NCBI GenBank assembly: GCA_002721375.1
Contig: PBKH01000018.1
Span: 8,886-17,072, forward strand
Source of the DNA: Verrucomicrobiales bacterium
GTDB taxonomy: Bacteria; Verrucomicrobiota; Verrucomicrobiia; Limisphaerales; UBA1096
Direction: 5' to 3'
DNA: 8,187 nt
Part shown: positions 1 to 7,168 of the stretch, piece after piece
Layout of the letters: each line of letters opens with the position of its first letter
Position numbering within the stretch: position 1 is the stretch's first letter
Translations under genes and position numbers: made by a program
Notes under the pieces: model-generated
Database searches by the model: none
The model's input: the letters and a program-made list of their open reading frames with translations, nothing else
What the model was told of the DNA's origin: nothing

Positions 1-2571
1 GCCGAACATACTCACGGGCTGCAGTGTGGTCATGCCGCCAACATTTGGTCCAGTATCGACTCGCCATCGCAACGATATGCCCCCGATCGCGCAGTAGACA
101 TACAGCACTTCGACCTCGACGTCACACCCGACTTCAAAAACCACCGAGTGTCCGGCACTGCGACGTTCACGTTTCTACCAATCCAAAAGCCGCTAGATCA
201 ACTGCGGCTCGACGCACACGACCTAGCGATTCATTCGGTTACCAGCAGCACCGAGATCAGCTCTTGGCAAAATACCGACCGCGCGCTGATCGTCACCTTC
301 GCAAAGCCGGTCTCTCCGACGAGCCAAGCTAAGCTCACTGTCACCTACGAGGCCGAGCCGAAAAAGGGACTCTACTTCCGCACACCGAATATGGGCTACG
401 ACCCCGGTGACACCCACCTCTGGACACAGGGTGAACCGATCGAGGCTCGGCATTGGTTCCCGTGCTTCGACGCGCCGAACGAGTTTTTTACCTCGACCAT
501 GACCTGCCGCTTGTCGGAAGGTATGACCGCCCTTTCCAACGGCCGCAAAGTCTCCGATTCGGTCGATGAAAAAACTAAACTGCGAGTAATCAAGTGGAGT
601 CAGGAAACGCCGCATGTCAATTATCTCATCACCCTCGTCGCCGGCTACTTCAAGCGACTGGAGGAAAAATACGGAGACCTTTCGATGTCGTTCTGGACTG
701 CACCGTCCGACTTTGCCAACGCCGCCAACTCTTTCCGCTACACTAAGGAATGCATGGAGTATCTTGAAGAGGAAATCGGTGTGCCATATCCGTGGGCCAA
801 GTACGACCAGGTCACCGTACAGGACTTCCACTGGGGCGGCATGGAAAACACCAGCATCAGCACGCTCAACGCCTCAACACTGTTCAGCAGCGAGACGGAA
901 AACCTCCGCAGCAGCCAAGGGCTCATGGCACATGAACTGGCGCACCAATGGTTCGGTGATCTAGTCACCTGCAAGGATTGGAGTCAGCTCTGGCTCAACG
1001 AAGGATTTGCGACCTACTACACGCACCTCTTTTCCGGGCACAAGGACGGAATTAACGAATTTCGCTATGGCATGTACCGCGACCAAAAACGCCTAACTAG
1101 CCGCTCCAACGACACTGCCCCAATGGTCAATCGCAACTACAAGATCCCGGAAGATATGTTTCGAAAATACGGCTTCCTCTCCTACACCAAGGGTAGTTGG
1201 ATTTTGCATATGCTCCGATCACAACTTGGCTCAGATTTATTCCGAAAATGCGTCAAGACCTACCTTGAGCGCCACCGCCACGGCAACGTCGTTACTGAGG
1301 ATTTACGCTCAATCATTGAGGAAAATTCCGGCCGATCGTTCGACCGATTCTTTGACCAGTATGTGTATCATGCGCACCACCCTGAATTGCAAATTACTTA
1401 TGCCTGGGATGAAAAATCCAAGTTCGCCAAGCTGAGTGTGAAGCAAACACAAAAGATCGATGACAATGTGCTACTATTTCACGTACCATTGCCGGTCCGG
1501 TTCAAGATTGACGGTCAAGTTATCAATCATACACTACCGATAAACAAACTCGTCGAGGACTATTATTTCCCTCTAACAAAAGCGCCACAAATCGTTCGCA
1601 TTGACCCCGACCTAACCCTGCTGGCCAAGATCACCTTCGCGCCTCCGACCGCGCAAATCCATGCGCAACTGGCCGACGCCTCCGACGCGCTTGGTCGACA
1701 GCAGGCCATCGAACTCTTGGCCAAGCGTAAGGATAAAACAACCGTAAAAAAACTCGCGCATGTCTTACAGAATGATTCGTTTTACGGCGTTCGCATTGCC
1801 GCATCTCGGGCACTGCGTGGCATCGCAACAGACGCAACATACGCTGTACTTGCTGAATCCACCAATCAACCGAACGCCAAGGTGCGCTCTCAGGTTGTCT
1901 CCGACATCGCCAGCCAACCCAAACCCAACGCACTACCTCATCTCAAGCGAATCCTCGCTGATGAGAAAAATCCGGCGATCCGCGCCCGCGCCATCACCGG
2001 CTTGGCCGGACATGATGACAAGCAGGCAAACAGATTGATCAACCAGGCGCTTGACCAAGTGTCCTTCCGTAACCAAATCACTGACGCTGCCATCACAGCT
2101 CTGCGCAAACAGGACAAGCCCGCGAACATCGTCAAGATCCGAACTGCACTGGAGGAAAGCGGTAAAAAATTCACTACCAATGGTTATGCCAATGCCCTAC
2201 GCGCCATCGCCTTCCTTGGCCGCAACCAGAAAAACAAAAACGGCCTACGTGAGTTTTTCACCGGCCATATTCACAACCCTAAGCGTCGTTTGGCCCTAAC
2301 CGCTATTGAGTCACTCGGCGAACTGGGTGATCCCCGTGCCATTGCCGCACTTGAGAAATTCAGTGCCAACGCCGAGGGCGATCCAAGCCGCAAGGCTGCT
2401 GAGCAGGCGATCGAAAAAATTCGTGCAGCCCGCAAACCAGCGGACGACTACAAAAACCTTCGCAAAGAAGTTGCTGATCTAAAGAAATCCAACAATAAAC
2501 TTACCAAGGAATTGAACGACCTTAAAAAACGATTTGATGCAACCCTGAAAAAAACGGATGAGAAAAAGTAA
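1..2571 (+). CDS. M1 family zinc aminopeptidase with C-terminal HEAT-like repeats and coiled coil (5' partial)
   Basis: Zinc metallopeptidase predicted to remove N-terminal residues from peptides. The frame is open to the left edge with no in-frame ATG, GTG or TTG before GTG 148. Residues upstream of 148 (RAVDIQHFDLDVTPDF) fit the conserved start of the M1 N-terminal beta domain, so the true start lies outside the window and GTG 148 is not it; 856 residues are visible. Seen directly: the substrate-binding GGMEN motif (835-849), the zinc site HELAH (931-945) followed 18 residues later by Glu 1000-1002 in LNEGFATYY, and a candidate catalytic Tyr (1183-1185) in SYTKGSW. From about 1675 to 2425 the protein is a run of helical pairs resembling HEAT repeats, then a Lys/Glu-rich coiled coil (about 2446-2568). 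Metal and substrate motifs are intact, so it should be active. Export is likely in this family, but any signal peptide is off the window. Confidence 0.95.
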   Translation, partial: AEHTHGLQCGHAANIWSSIDSPSQRYAPDRAVDIQHFDLDVTPDFKNHRVSGTATFTFLPIQKPLDQLRLDAHDLAIHSVTSSTEISSWQNTDRALIVTFAKPVSPTSQAKLTVTYEAEPKKGLYFRTPNMGYDPGDTHLWTQGEPIEARHWFPCFDAPNEFFTSTMTCRLSEGMTALSNGRKVSDSVDEKTKLRVIKWSQETPHVNYLITLVAGYFKRLEEKYGDLSMSFWTAPSDFANAANSFRYTKECMEYLEEEIGVPYPWAKYDQVTVQDFHWGGMENTSISTLNASTLFSSETENLRSSQGLMAHELAHQWFGDLVTCKDWSQLWLNEGFATYYTHLFSGHKDGINEFRYGMYRDQKRLTSRSNDTAPMVNRNYKIPEDMFRKYGFLSYTKGSWILHMLRSQLGSDLFRKCVKTYLERHRHGNVVTEDLRSIIEENSGRSFDRFFDQYVYHAHHPELQITYAWDEKSKFAKLSVKQTQKIDDNVLLFHVPLPVRFKIDGQVINHTLPINKLVEDYYFPLTKAPQIVRIDPDLTLLAKITFAPPTAQIHAQLADASDALGRQQAIELLAKRKDKTTVKKLAHVLQNDSFYGVRIAASRALRGIATDATYAVLAESTNQPNAKVRSQVVSDIASQPKPNALPHLKRILADEKNPAIRARAITGLAGHDDKQANRLINQALDQVSFRNQITDAAITALRKQDKPANIVKIRTALEESGKKFTTNGYANALRAIAFLGRNQKNKNGLREFFTGHIHNPKRRLALTAIESLGELGDPRAIAALEKFSANAEGDPSRKAAEQAIEKIRAARKPADDYKNLRKEVADLKKSNNKLTKELNDLKKRFDATLKKTDEKK

Positions 2572-2579
2572 GCTCAAAC

Positions 2580-2595
2580 TAGGTTTTGCAACCTA
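2580..2595. other. Small inverted repeat after the aminopeptidase gene
   Basis: A perfect 6-base stem TAGGTT/AACCTA with loop TTGC lies 9 bases after the aminopeptidase stop. It is followed by an A-rich tract rather than T residues, so it is not a canonical intrinsic terminator. The gap from 2572 to 2659 is clearly more AT-rich than its flanks and should hold the promoter of the next gene, but I see no well-spaced -35/-10 pair in it. Confidence 0.25.
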
Positions 2596-2659
2596 TAGAG
2601 AAAAAGAAACGATTAGTTATTATTAATGGTTTATCTCAAAATCAAGCGAAAGATAAAAA

Positions 2660-2938
2660 ATGAAAATATTCAAAATAATCATTACAACACTCACCGTTTC
2701 CATGGCAATTTTCACAGCTAGCGCAGAAGAGAAAAAAGAGAAGACAGCTGCAGTCAAAGAACGTACTATTCACGGAACAACCATGTGCGCCAAGTGCACC
2801 CTGAAGGAAACCAAAGATTGCAAGAACGCACTACAGGTGAAGCGCCAAGAAGAACGGTTAATCAACCAATCCCATTTTTCAGAGCCCCACCAAACGGTCG
2901 GGGATTTTTTTGTGACAGCACCCTATCACTTGGCCTAA
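2660..2938 (+). CDS. Small secreted Cys-motif protein, probably C-terminally eroded
   Basis: 92 codons from ATG 2660. The N-terminus is a clear Sec signal peptide: Lys at positions 2 and 5, a hydrophobic stretch to about residue 19, and a likely cleavage after ASA (residues 20-22). A Lys/Glu-rich linker follows, then the cluster TMCAKCTLKETKDCKNALQV with Cys 43, 46 and 54 (CxxC-x7-C), suggesting metal or redox binding. From memory this resembles a family of small exported proteins in Verrucomicrobiota and Planctomycetota (possibly DUF6370), whose members continue with a conserved second half containing His and Cys. Here the sequence after residue 61 shows none of that, and the frame runs straight through the hairpin and T-run at 2885-2911 before stopping. 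The other frames do not supply the missing half, so a deletion that also removed the normal stop is the likely explanation. The ribosome site is weak (GCGAAAGA upstream). It could be a pseudogene; role unknown. Confidence 0.6.
   Translation: MKIFKIIITTLTVSMAIFTASAEEKKEKTAAVKERTIHGTTMCAKCTLKETKDCKNALQVKRQEERLINQSHFSEPHQTVGDFFVTAPYHLA
2885..2911 (+). terminator. Intrinsic terminator of the small secreted-protein gene
   Basis: CCCCACC (2885-2891), loop AAAC, GGT, one bulged C, GGGG (2900-2903), then A and seven T residues (2905-2911). The T-run lies on the plus-strand side only, so it terminates plus-strand transcription. It sits inside the last third of the small open frame, which is unusual and supports loss of that gene's original stop codon. 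On the minus strand the same stem lacks a T-run, so it is not an obvious terminator for the HIT gene ending at 2942. Confidence 0.75.
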
Positions 2939-2941
2939 CCC

Positions 2942-3295
2942 TTAGCCTGGGGGCCAATCCAGTTTTCGCCCGCCGAGGATGTGGCAGTGCAGGTGCGGCA
3001 CCGTCTCGCCAGCATCCCTGCCGTTATTCAGCACGAGCCGGAACCCCCCCTCCCCCAGACCAAGCGTGCGTGCCACCTCAGCAGCTTTAAGTAGCAGATG
3101 ACCCAAGAGCGCCTGGTCGTCCGGACCTGCCTCGTTAATGCGAGGGATAGGCTTGCGAGGAATCACCAACAAGTGTGTCGGCGCCTTCGGATCGATGTCG
3201 CGGAACGCCACGACTTGACCGTCCTCGTACACGATGTCCGCCGGGATTTCCTTGTCGCAGATTTTCTCGAATAGTGTTTTTTTTATTTTGCTCAT
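2942..3295 (-). CDS. hinT: HIT family (HinT-like) purine nucleoside phosphoramidase
   Basis: 117 residues, the usual length for bacterial HinT/PKCI-type proteins. These cytosolic enzymes hydrolyse AMP-linked phosphoramidates and acyl-adenylates, including aminoacyl-adenylates leaked by tRNA synthetases. Seen directly: the N-terminal FEKI...[11 protein letters not shown] block, [25 protein letters not shown], and the histidine triad [10 protein letters not shown] (His 101, 103, 105; His 105 is the expected nucleophile position), ending in the common WPPG tail. Its ATG (3295-3293) overlaps the prfB stop (TGA 3294-3292) as ATGA, implying translational coupling to release factor 2. The upstream ribosome site is only modest (GGATGAAGA). 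The stop is 3 bases from the end of the convergent small gene. The gene symbol is by family resemblance; a related HIT hydrolase is possible. Confidence 0.9.
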   Translation of the reverse strand: MSKIKKTLFEKICDKEIPADIVYEDGQVVAFRDIDPKAPTHLLVIPRKPIPRINEAGPDDQALLGHLLLKAAEVARTLGLGEGGFRLVLNNGRDAGETVPHLHCHILGGRKLDWPPG

Positions 3296-4435
3296 TGTGA
3301 ATCTTCATCCACCCCACTGGCTTTTTCGGTCGGACAACCGGCTCGAAGCCAGCCGTTGACAAACTGGTCAAGGTCGCCATCCATAACACCCTGCACATCG
3401 CTCGCCTGCACGTTCGTGCGAAGATCCTTCACCATTCGATAAGGCTGAAAGACGTAACTGCGAATCTGATTGCCCCACGAGATACTACCCTTGTCCCCAT
3501 AGAATTTTTCCATCTCGGACTTCTGCTCGTCATCGCGCAGTGCGGTTATCTTTGCCATGAGAATGTTCATCGCCGTGGCACGATTTTGATGCTGAGAACG
3601 CTGGTTCTGGCAAGCCACGACCAGTCCGGTTGGGATGTGCCGAATCCGAACCGCTGTCTCGACCTTGTTAACATTCTGCCCTCCCTTGCCTCCGGAACGA
3701 AAGGTGCCAATCTCGAACTCGCTGGGTGGGAGTTCCTCCTGCTGGCTCTGCTCTATTTCCGCAATAACATCGACACTTGCAAAGCTGGTGTGGCGGCGCT
3801 TATTTGAGTCGAACGGCGAGATACGCACTAGCCGGTGTACGCCTCGCTCGGCCTTGCAGTAGCCGTAGGCGTTCTCACCAGTGATGAGCAACGTCGCACT
3901 CTTGATACCTGCGACCTCGCCCGGAAGCAGTTCATTGACCTCAACCTCCCAACCGCGCTCTTCACCCCAGCGCTGGTACATACGCAGAAGCATATCGGCC
4001 CAATCACACGATTCCGTTCCACCGGCACCTGCGTTTATCGAGAAAATACAATTGCTGCGATCGTGCGGCCCGTCGAGCATCAACTCCAGCTCGAGTGACT
4101 CAAGATGCCCGGTGAACTTGACCAGATCGGCTGTCAACTCAGATTGAATGTCTTGCCGGCTGGCATCGTCCTCGCCAGCCGCTAACTCAAGCATGGTCTC
4201 CATGTCGGCCTGCTGAATTTCAGCTTTCAACAGTGGCTCAATGCGACGTTTGATTGCCGCTGACTCGTCTACGAGTTTCTGGGCGTGGATTCGGTTATCC
4301 CAGAATTTGTCCTGGGACATTTCCCCCTCAATTTCGGTTAATCGGGTCTTTGCCTTAGAGACGTCAAAGATACCTCCTGAGATGAACGACCCGTTCCGCA
4401 GTAGCTTTCAACTGTTCCTCAATGTCCTCAAACAT
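3292..4435 (-). CDS. prfB: Peptide chain release factor 2, expressed by programmed +1 frameshift
   Basis: Class I release factor that reads UAA and UGA in the ribosomal A site and triggers peptidyl-tRNA hydrolysis. The gene is split over two frames. A 23-codon leader starts at ATG 4435 ([10 protein letters not shown]...) and ends at CTT 4369-4367 followed by in-frame TGA 4366-4364. Skipping T4366 gives GAC (4365-4363), and the frame continues to TGA 3294-3292, for 380 residues in total. Seen directly: [14 protein letters not shown] across the junction, matching the RF2 N-terminal domain; the SPF stop-codon recognition tripeptide (3811-3819, residues 206-208); and GGQ in [18 protein letters not shown] (3676-3684, residues 251-253), nearly the same positions as in E. 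coli RF2. Taking ATG 4320 as the start would lose the first part of the conserved N-terminal domain. Ser occupies the position of E. coli residue 246. It overlaps hinT by four bases and lies 64 bases after the glycosylase gene. Confidence 0.97.
4363..4378 (-). promoter_or_regulatory. prfB programmed +1 frameshift site
   Basis: On the minus strand the bases from 4378 to 4363 read AGGAGG TAT CTT TGA C. This is the canonical RF2 autoregulatory signal: an internal Shine-Dalgarno sequence three bases upstream of the slippery CTT, then an in-frame TGA followed by C, a poor termination context. When RF2 is scarce the ribosome pauses at TGA, the P-site tRNA slips from CTT to TTT, and synthesis continues in the +1 frame. 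The spacing matches the E. coli element, where the SD part is AGGGGG. It implies that this organism uses UGA as a stop and regulates RF2 by its own level. Confidence 0.97.
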
Positions 4436-4453
4436 AAAGGCGGTTAAAGTAAG

Positions 4454-4476
4454 GCTTGGACAAGTGAACGCCAAGC
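4454..4476 (-). other. Inverted repeat between glycosylase gene and prfB
   Basis: GCTTGG/CCAAGC form a 6-base perfect stem with an 11-base loop, 23 bases past the glycosylase stop on the minus strand. The bases that follow in the direction of transcription are CTTACTTT, too poor in T for a confident terminator. It could be a weak terminator or part of the prfB upstream region. The ATG at 4435 has no clear Shine-Dalgarno sequence. Confidence 0.25.
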
Positions 4477-4499
4477 TTCAAACCGGAAACTAAAAAGTT

Positions 4500-5354
4500 T
4501 CACTCCCAAACTCCCTGATCCCGAAGCTGCATCTCAGCCTGTTTGGCCCAGCCGCGGTTGGCGGCAGGACTAGCTGGACTTGGGTGCAGCACGCGCCCCA
4601 GTTTGACATCAGCTTGGTCAATAACCTCCGCTGCTTTTTTCTCAGCAAACCCCCCGACGGCTACGAGCCAATCTGGCTTTATGATCGCGACGACCTTGGC
4701 CAAGTGCTCGTTGCACAGAGATTCGAGTGGCTTCGTTTCAATCGCAGGCAGCTTGTCTGGTGTACGGTTTCGGCCACTTCCCTCAAGGAAAGCCAAAGGG
4801 CAATAGTTCACGACAAAGTGATCGGCAAAAAATGCTTCTGGCCGGCCAAATTGCTCGGCAAAAAAGCCCCAAAGCCGGCGGCCGCTAACTTCACTTCGCT
4901 GGCTATCATACCCAAGGATGGGGCGACTGGGATGTTCATGTGTCGGCTTGGTAATCGGCGCATCTATGCGCAGCCAGTCTCGCACAGCCGCCACCTCACC
5001 GAACGGCACACCGACCTGTACCATTCCATAAGGCCCAGGATTCATGCCGAGAAACAGTATGCGTTTGATGCCACCGCCGTAAAGACGAAGGTACTGCTCG
5101 TGCGCCGCCCAAGCGTAGTCAAGAGGATTGTATACACACTCAACCGGCGGACTGAAACGGAGCTGATTAACCGCGTCGCGCAGTTCCGAAGCCGCGGCAA
5201 CAAGCGGGGCAGTATCGGCAGTTATCGGCACACACGATTTATAGTTACCCCACACCGCTTGGCCAAGGTTTGCATTGCGATGGACAATCCACGTGGCTAC
5301 GATCGGCGGCGGCCACAGCCAGACAACTATGACTGACAAAATGATGATGACCAT
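4500..5354 (-). CDS. SMUG1-type single-strand-selective uracil-DNA glycosylase
   Basis: DNA repair enzyme of UDG superfamily family 3 (SMUG1), expected to excise uracil and oxidised pyrimidines such as hydroxymethyluracil from DNA and start base excision repair. Counting from the longest start: VYNPLDYAWAAHEQYL (residues 74-89), motif 1 GMNPGPYGMVQVGVPFG (103-119) with Asn 105 expected to position the attacking water, VRDWLRI, FVVNYCPLAFLEGSGRN, and motif 2 HPSPASPAANRGW (257-269) with the conserved His 257. These match human SMUG1 motifs closely. The start is uncertain. ATG 5354 adds a hydrophobic stretch (MVIIILSVIVVWLW) foreign to the family and would overlap the divergent small gene. In-frame GTG codons at 5255 or 5231, shortly before the ADTAPLVAAASELRD helix, fit the expected length better, but neither has a clear ribosome site. 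The TGA stop is at 4502-4500. Confidence 0.93.
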   Translation of the reverse strand: MVIIILSVIVVWLWPPPIVATWIVHRNANLGQAVWGNYKSCVPITADTAPLVAAASELRDAVNQLRFSPPVECVYNPLDYAWAAHEQYLRLYGGGIKRILFLGMNPGPYGMVQVGVPFGEVAAVRDWLRIDAPITKPTHEHPSRPILGYDSQRSEVSGRRLWGFFAEQFGRPEAFFADHFVVNYCPLAFLEGSGRNRTPDKLPAIETKPLESLCNEHLAKVVAIIKPDWLVAVGGFAEKKAAEVIDQADVKLGRVLHPSPASPAANRGWAKQAEMQLRDQGVWE

Positions 5355-5682
5355 CGCTCACGCCATAAACGATGTGGTGCTGGTGGTGATGAAGACGCCA
5401 GAAATTCTCGAACCTGTCGGCATTGCTCAGGAAAAGTTTTTCGCCAAGGTACTAGGCTACGATGAAACCGGTCTATGGGTGCAATTCCCCGATTTCGAGT
5501 TGCCGGTGCGAGTGGGAGAGGAGTCCGGTCTATGGATCCCTGAAACCATGCAAAAGGTCGATGCATCTGTGCTGCTTCCTTGGGGATCGATCGCGACGGT
5601 GATGCATTTCCCAGGAGCCGAAGGCTACGATAAGGCCAGTCCTTTCAACCGCGACATCGGATTCAAAGTTTCGGATGAATAG
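5341..5682 (+). CDS. Small conserved-looking protein of unknown function
   Basis: About 113 residues if started at ATG 5341. The frame is open from 5275, and ATG codons at 5329, 5341, 5344 and 5347 all lack a clear Shine-Dalgarno sequence. I do not recognise the family. The body alternates hydrophobic strands with turns: VGIAQEKFFAKVLGYD, GLWVQFPDFELPVRV, GLWIPETMQKVDASVLLPWG, SIATVMHFPG, with an acidic C-terminus ending SDE. The GxxxxxxFxAKV...GLWV...VLLPWGSIATV layout suggests a small beta-barrel, but that is a guess from strand pattern only. No signal peptide, membrane segment or cysteines are seen. Codon choice looks coding and like its neighbours. It is transcribed divergently from the glycosylase gene, so the shared upstream region (about 5232-5340) should contain both promoters if the glycosylase starts at GTG 5231. 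No terminator is visible after its TAG. Confidence 0.7.
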   Translation: MMMTIAHAINDVVLVVMKTPEILEPVGIAQEKFFAKVLGYDETGLWVQFPDFELPVRVGEESGLWIPETMQKVDASVLLPWGSIATVMHFPGAEGYDKASPFNRDIGFKVSDE

Positions 5683-5724
5683 GTGTAAGAATTGACCTCA
5701 AAAGAGCAATCTTAAGACCAAAAA

Positions 5725-5820
5725 ATGTTATTTTACCCGCTTGACTCGTTACACCACTGGGTCATCTTTCCCAAAAACATGGGCTTCCGCATTTGGCGGA
5801 TACCTATGGTGAAGGACTAA
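5725..5820 (+). other. 31-codon open frame upstream of the DUF1501 gene (possible leader or chance)
   Basis: ATG 5725 opens a frame of 31 codons (MLFYPLDSLHHWVIF...) ending at TAA 5818-5820, four bases before the DUF1501 ATG. Its end contains the GAAGGA ribosome site of the next gene, so translation of one would affect the other. It has no recognisable motif and only a weak upstream ribosome site. Of the rest of this gap, TTGACC (5692-5697) and TTGACT (5741-5746) resemble -35 boxes, but I find no matching -10 at the right distance. Confidence 0.2.
5811..5816 (+). promoter_or_regulatory. Ribosome binding site of the DUF1501 gene
   Basis: GAAGGA ends 8 bases before ATG 5825. It is the clearest start-proximal Shine-Dalgarno sequence in the window and supports 5825 as the true start. 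Confidence 0.7.
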
Positions 5821-5824
5821 AAAC

Positions 5825-7168
5825 ATGCTAAAAATCAGCGCAGGTGGAAAAGGCGGCGGGTTTTGCGACGGAATCGCCCGAAGGGACTTTATTCGTATCG
5901 GCGCCATGGGGGTTGGTGGAATGACCATGGCCAACCTTTTAGAGGCCGAAGCTCGAGCCGGCGTAGGATCTTCTCACAAGGCAGTGATCAACATCTTCCT
6001 CCCTGGTGGCCCGCCGCATCAAGACATGTTTGACCTGAAGCTGGACGCACCACGAGAAATTCGAGGCGAGTTCAAGCCAATCTCCACCAACGTTCCCGGC
6101 CTGCAGATCTGCGAGGAGTTCCCGCGCTTGGCCCGGATGATGGATAAGTTCACGGTCATCCGTTCCATCGTCGGTGCAACCGGCGGGCACGACGCCGAGC
6201 AATGTATGACAGGCCGCTCGCCGCGCAACCAGCCACCCGGTGGCTGGCCCAGCATCGGTTCCATTCTTTCCAAGTTAAATGGCCCGGTAAAGCCGGATAT
6301 GCCCCCGTTCATCGGACTCTCTCCCAAAACCGGCCACATCCAATGGAGCGACCCGGGTAAAGCCGGCTACCTTGGTCCAGCGCATGCAGCATTTAAACCC
6401 TCAGCCGATGGCAAGGAGGACATGACACTCAACGGAATCACCCTCGATCGGTTGAGTGATCGAAGAAAACTACTTCAGAGTTTCGACCAGCTCCGGCGTG
6501 ATGTAGACAACTCCGGCCTAATCGAAGGAATGGACGCTTACAACCAGCAAGCGTACGGAATGTTGACATCCGGCAAACTCGCCGAAGCACTTGATCTAGA
6601 GAAGGAGGATGTCAAACTGCGTGACCGATACGGACGCGGCACAGCCAAACTTCAAGCCGACGGGGCTCCCAAGTTACTCGACCACTTTCTGCTTGCACGA
6701 CGCTTAGTAGAGGTTGGCGTACGCTGCGTTTCCCTCTCGTTCAGCCGCTGGGACTGGCACGGCGGCAACTTCCGCCGTGCACGCGAGGATTTTCCAATGC
6801 TCGACCAGGGACTTACTGCGCTTATTGAAGACCTACATCAGCGTGGTATGGAAAAGGATGTTGTGGTGGTGTGCTGGGGCGAGTTCGGCCGAACACCTAC
6901 CATCAACAAGGATGCCGGTCGTGACCATTGGCCGCGGGTCTCATGTGGACTGCTCGCCTGCGGCGGTCTCAACCACGGTCAGATCATCGGTGCAACCGAC
7001 CGCCTTGGCGGCGAGGCCAGCGAGCGACCGGTGACATTTGCAGAAGTGCACGCCACTTTGTACCACTCGCTGGGCATTGACCCGAACGCAACTACGGTCA
7101 ACGACCTGAACGGCAGACCGCGGTATCTGGTCGAAAAAAATGCCCAACCGCTGCATGAGATTGTCTAA
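5825..7168 (+). CDS. DUF1501 domain protein with Tat-type leader
   Basis: 447 residues. The DUF1501 family belongs to the alkaline-phosphatase/sulfatase-like fold and is expanded in Planctomycetota and Verrucomicrobiota, usually exported and with no established substrate. Seen directly: an N-terminal twin-arginine leader ([20 protein letters not shown], Arg 19-20, then a hydrophobic stretch and AEA near residue 43); [17 protein letters not shown], typical of the start of the domain; [33 protein letters not shown]; and the C-terminal block [34 protein letters not shown], whose Asp, His and Glu residues are probable metal ligands. The length is normal and the domain appears complete. In many genomes a DUF1501 gene follows a DUF1549/DUF1553 cytochrome-like partner. 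No such partner is adjacent here: the upstream gene is a small unknown protein and the downstream gene a pentapeptide protein. ATG 5825 has a good ribosome site. A terminator follows at 7190-7226. Confidence 0.95.
   Translation: MLKISAGGKGGGFCDGIARRDFIRIGAMGVGGMTMANLLEAEARAGVGSSHKAVINIFLPGGPPHQDMFDLKLDAPREIRGEFKPISTNVPGLQICEEFPRLARMMDKFTVIRSIVGATGGHDAEQCMTGRSPRNQPPGGWPSIGSILSKLNGPVKPDMPPFIGLSPKTGHIQWSDPGKAGYLGPAHAAFKPSADGKEDMTLNGITLDRLSDRRKLLQSFDQLRRDVDNSGLIEGMDAYNQQAYGMLTSGKLAEALDLEKEDVKLRDRYGRGTAKLQADGAPKLLDHFLLARRLVEVGVRCVSLSFSRWDWHGGNFRRAREDFPMLDQGLTALIEDLHQRGMEKDVVVVCWGEFGRTPTINKDAGRDHWPRVSCGLLACGGLNHGQIIGATDRLGGEASERPVTFAEVHATLYHSLGIDPNATTVNDLNGRPRYLVEKNAQPLHEIV

Noticed and set aside
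148..150. GTG 148 as start of the aminopeptidase
   Set aside because: The same frame is open to base 1, and the residues before 148 match the conserved M1 N-terminal domain start, so the gene is cut by the window edge.
223..831. 202-codon minus-strand open frame
   Set aside because: It lies wholly antisense to the aminopeptidase catalytic region and has no recognisable motif.
2785..3090. 101-codon plus-strand frame across the small gene and the HIT gene end
   Set aside because: It starts inside the small gene in another frame and continues antisense to hinT; considered as the lost C-terminal half of the small protein but has no matching Cys/His pattern.
4318..4320. ATG 4320 as the start of prfB
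   Set aside because: It is in the right frame, but an upstream leader and perfect frameshift site show that the protein starts at 4435.
4584..5336. 250-codon plus-strand open frame
   Set aside because: It is antisense to the SMUG1 gene, shows no domain, and is rich in Arg and Thr as expected for a shadow frame.
5683..5770. Promoter from TTGACC (5692) or TTGACT (5741)
   Set aside because: No convincing -10 box at 16-18 bases from either; the promoter rules of this lineage are not known well enough to call it.
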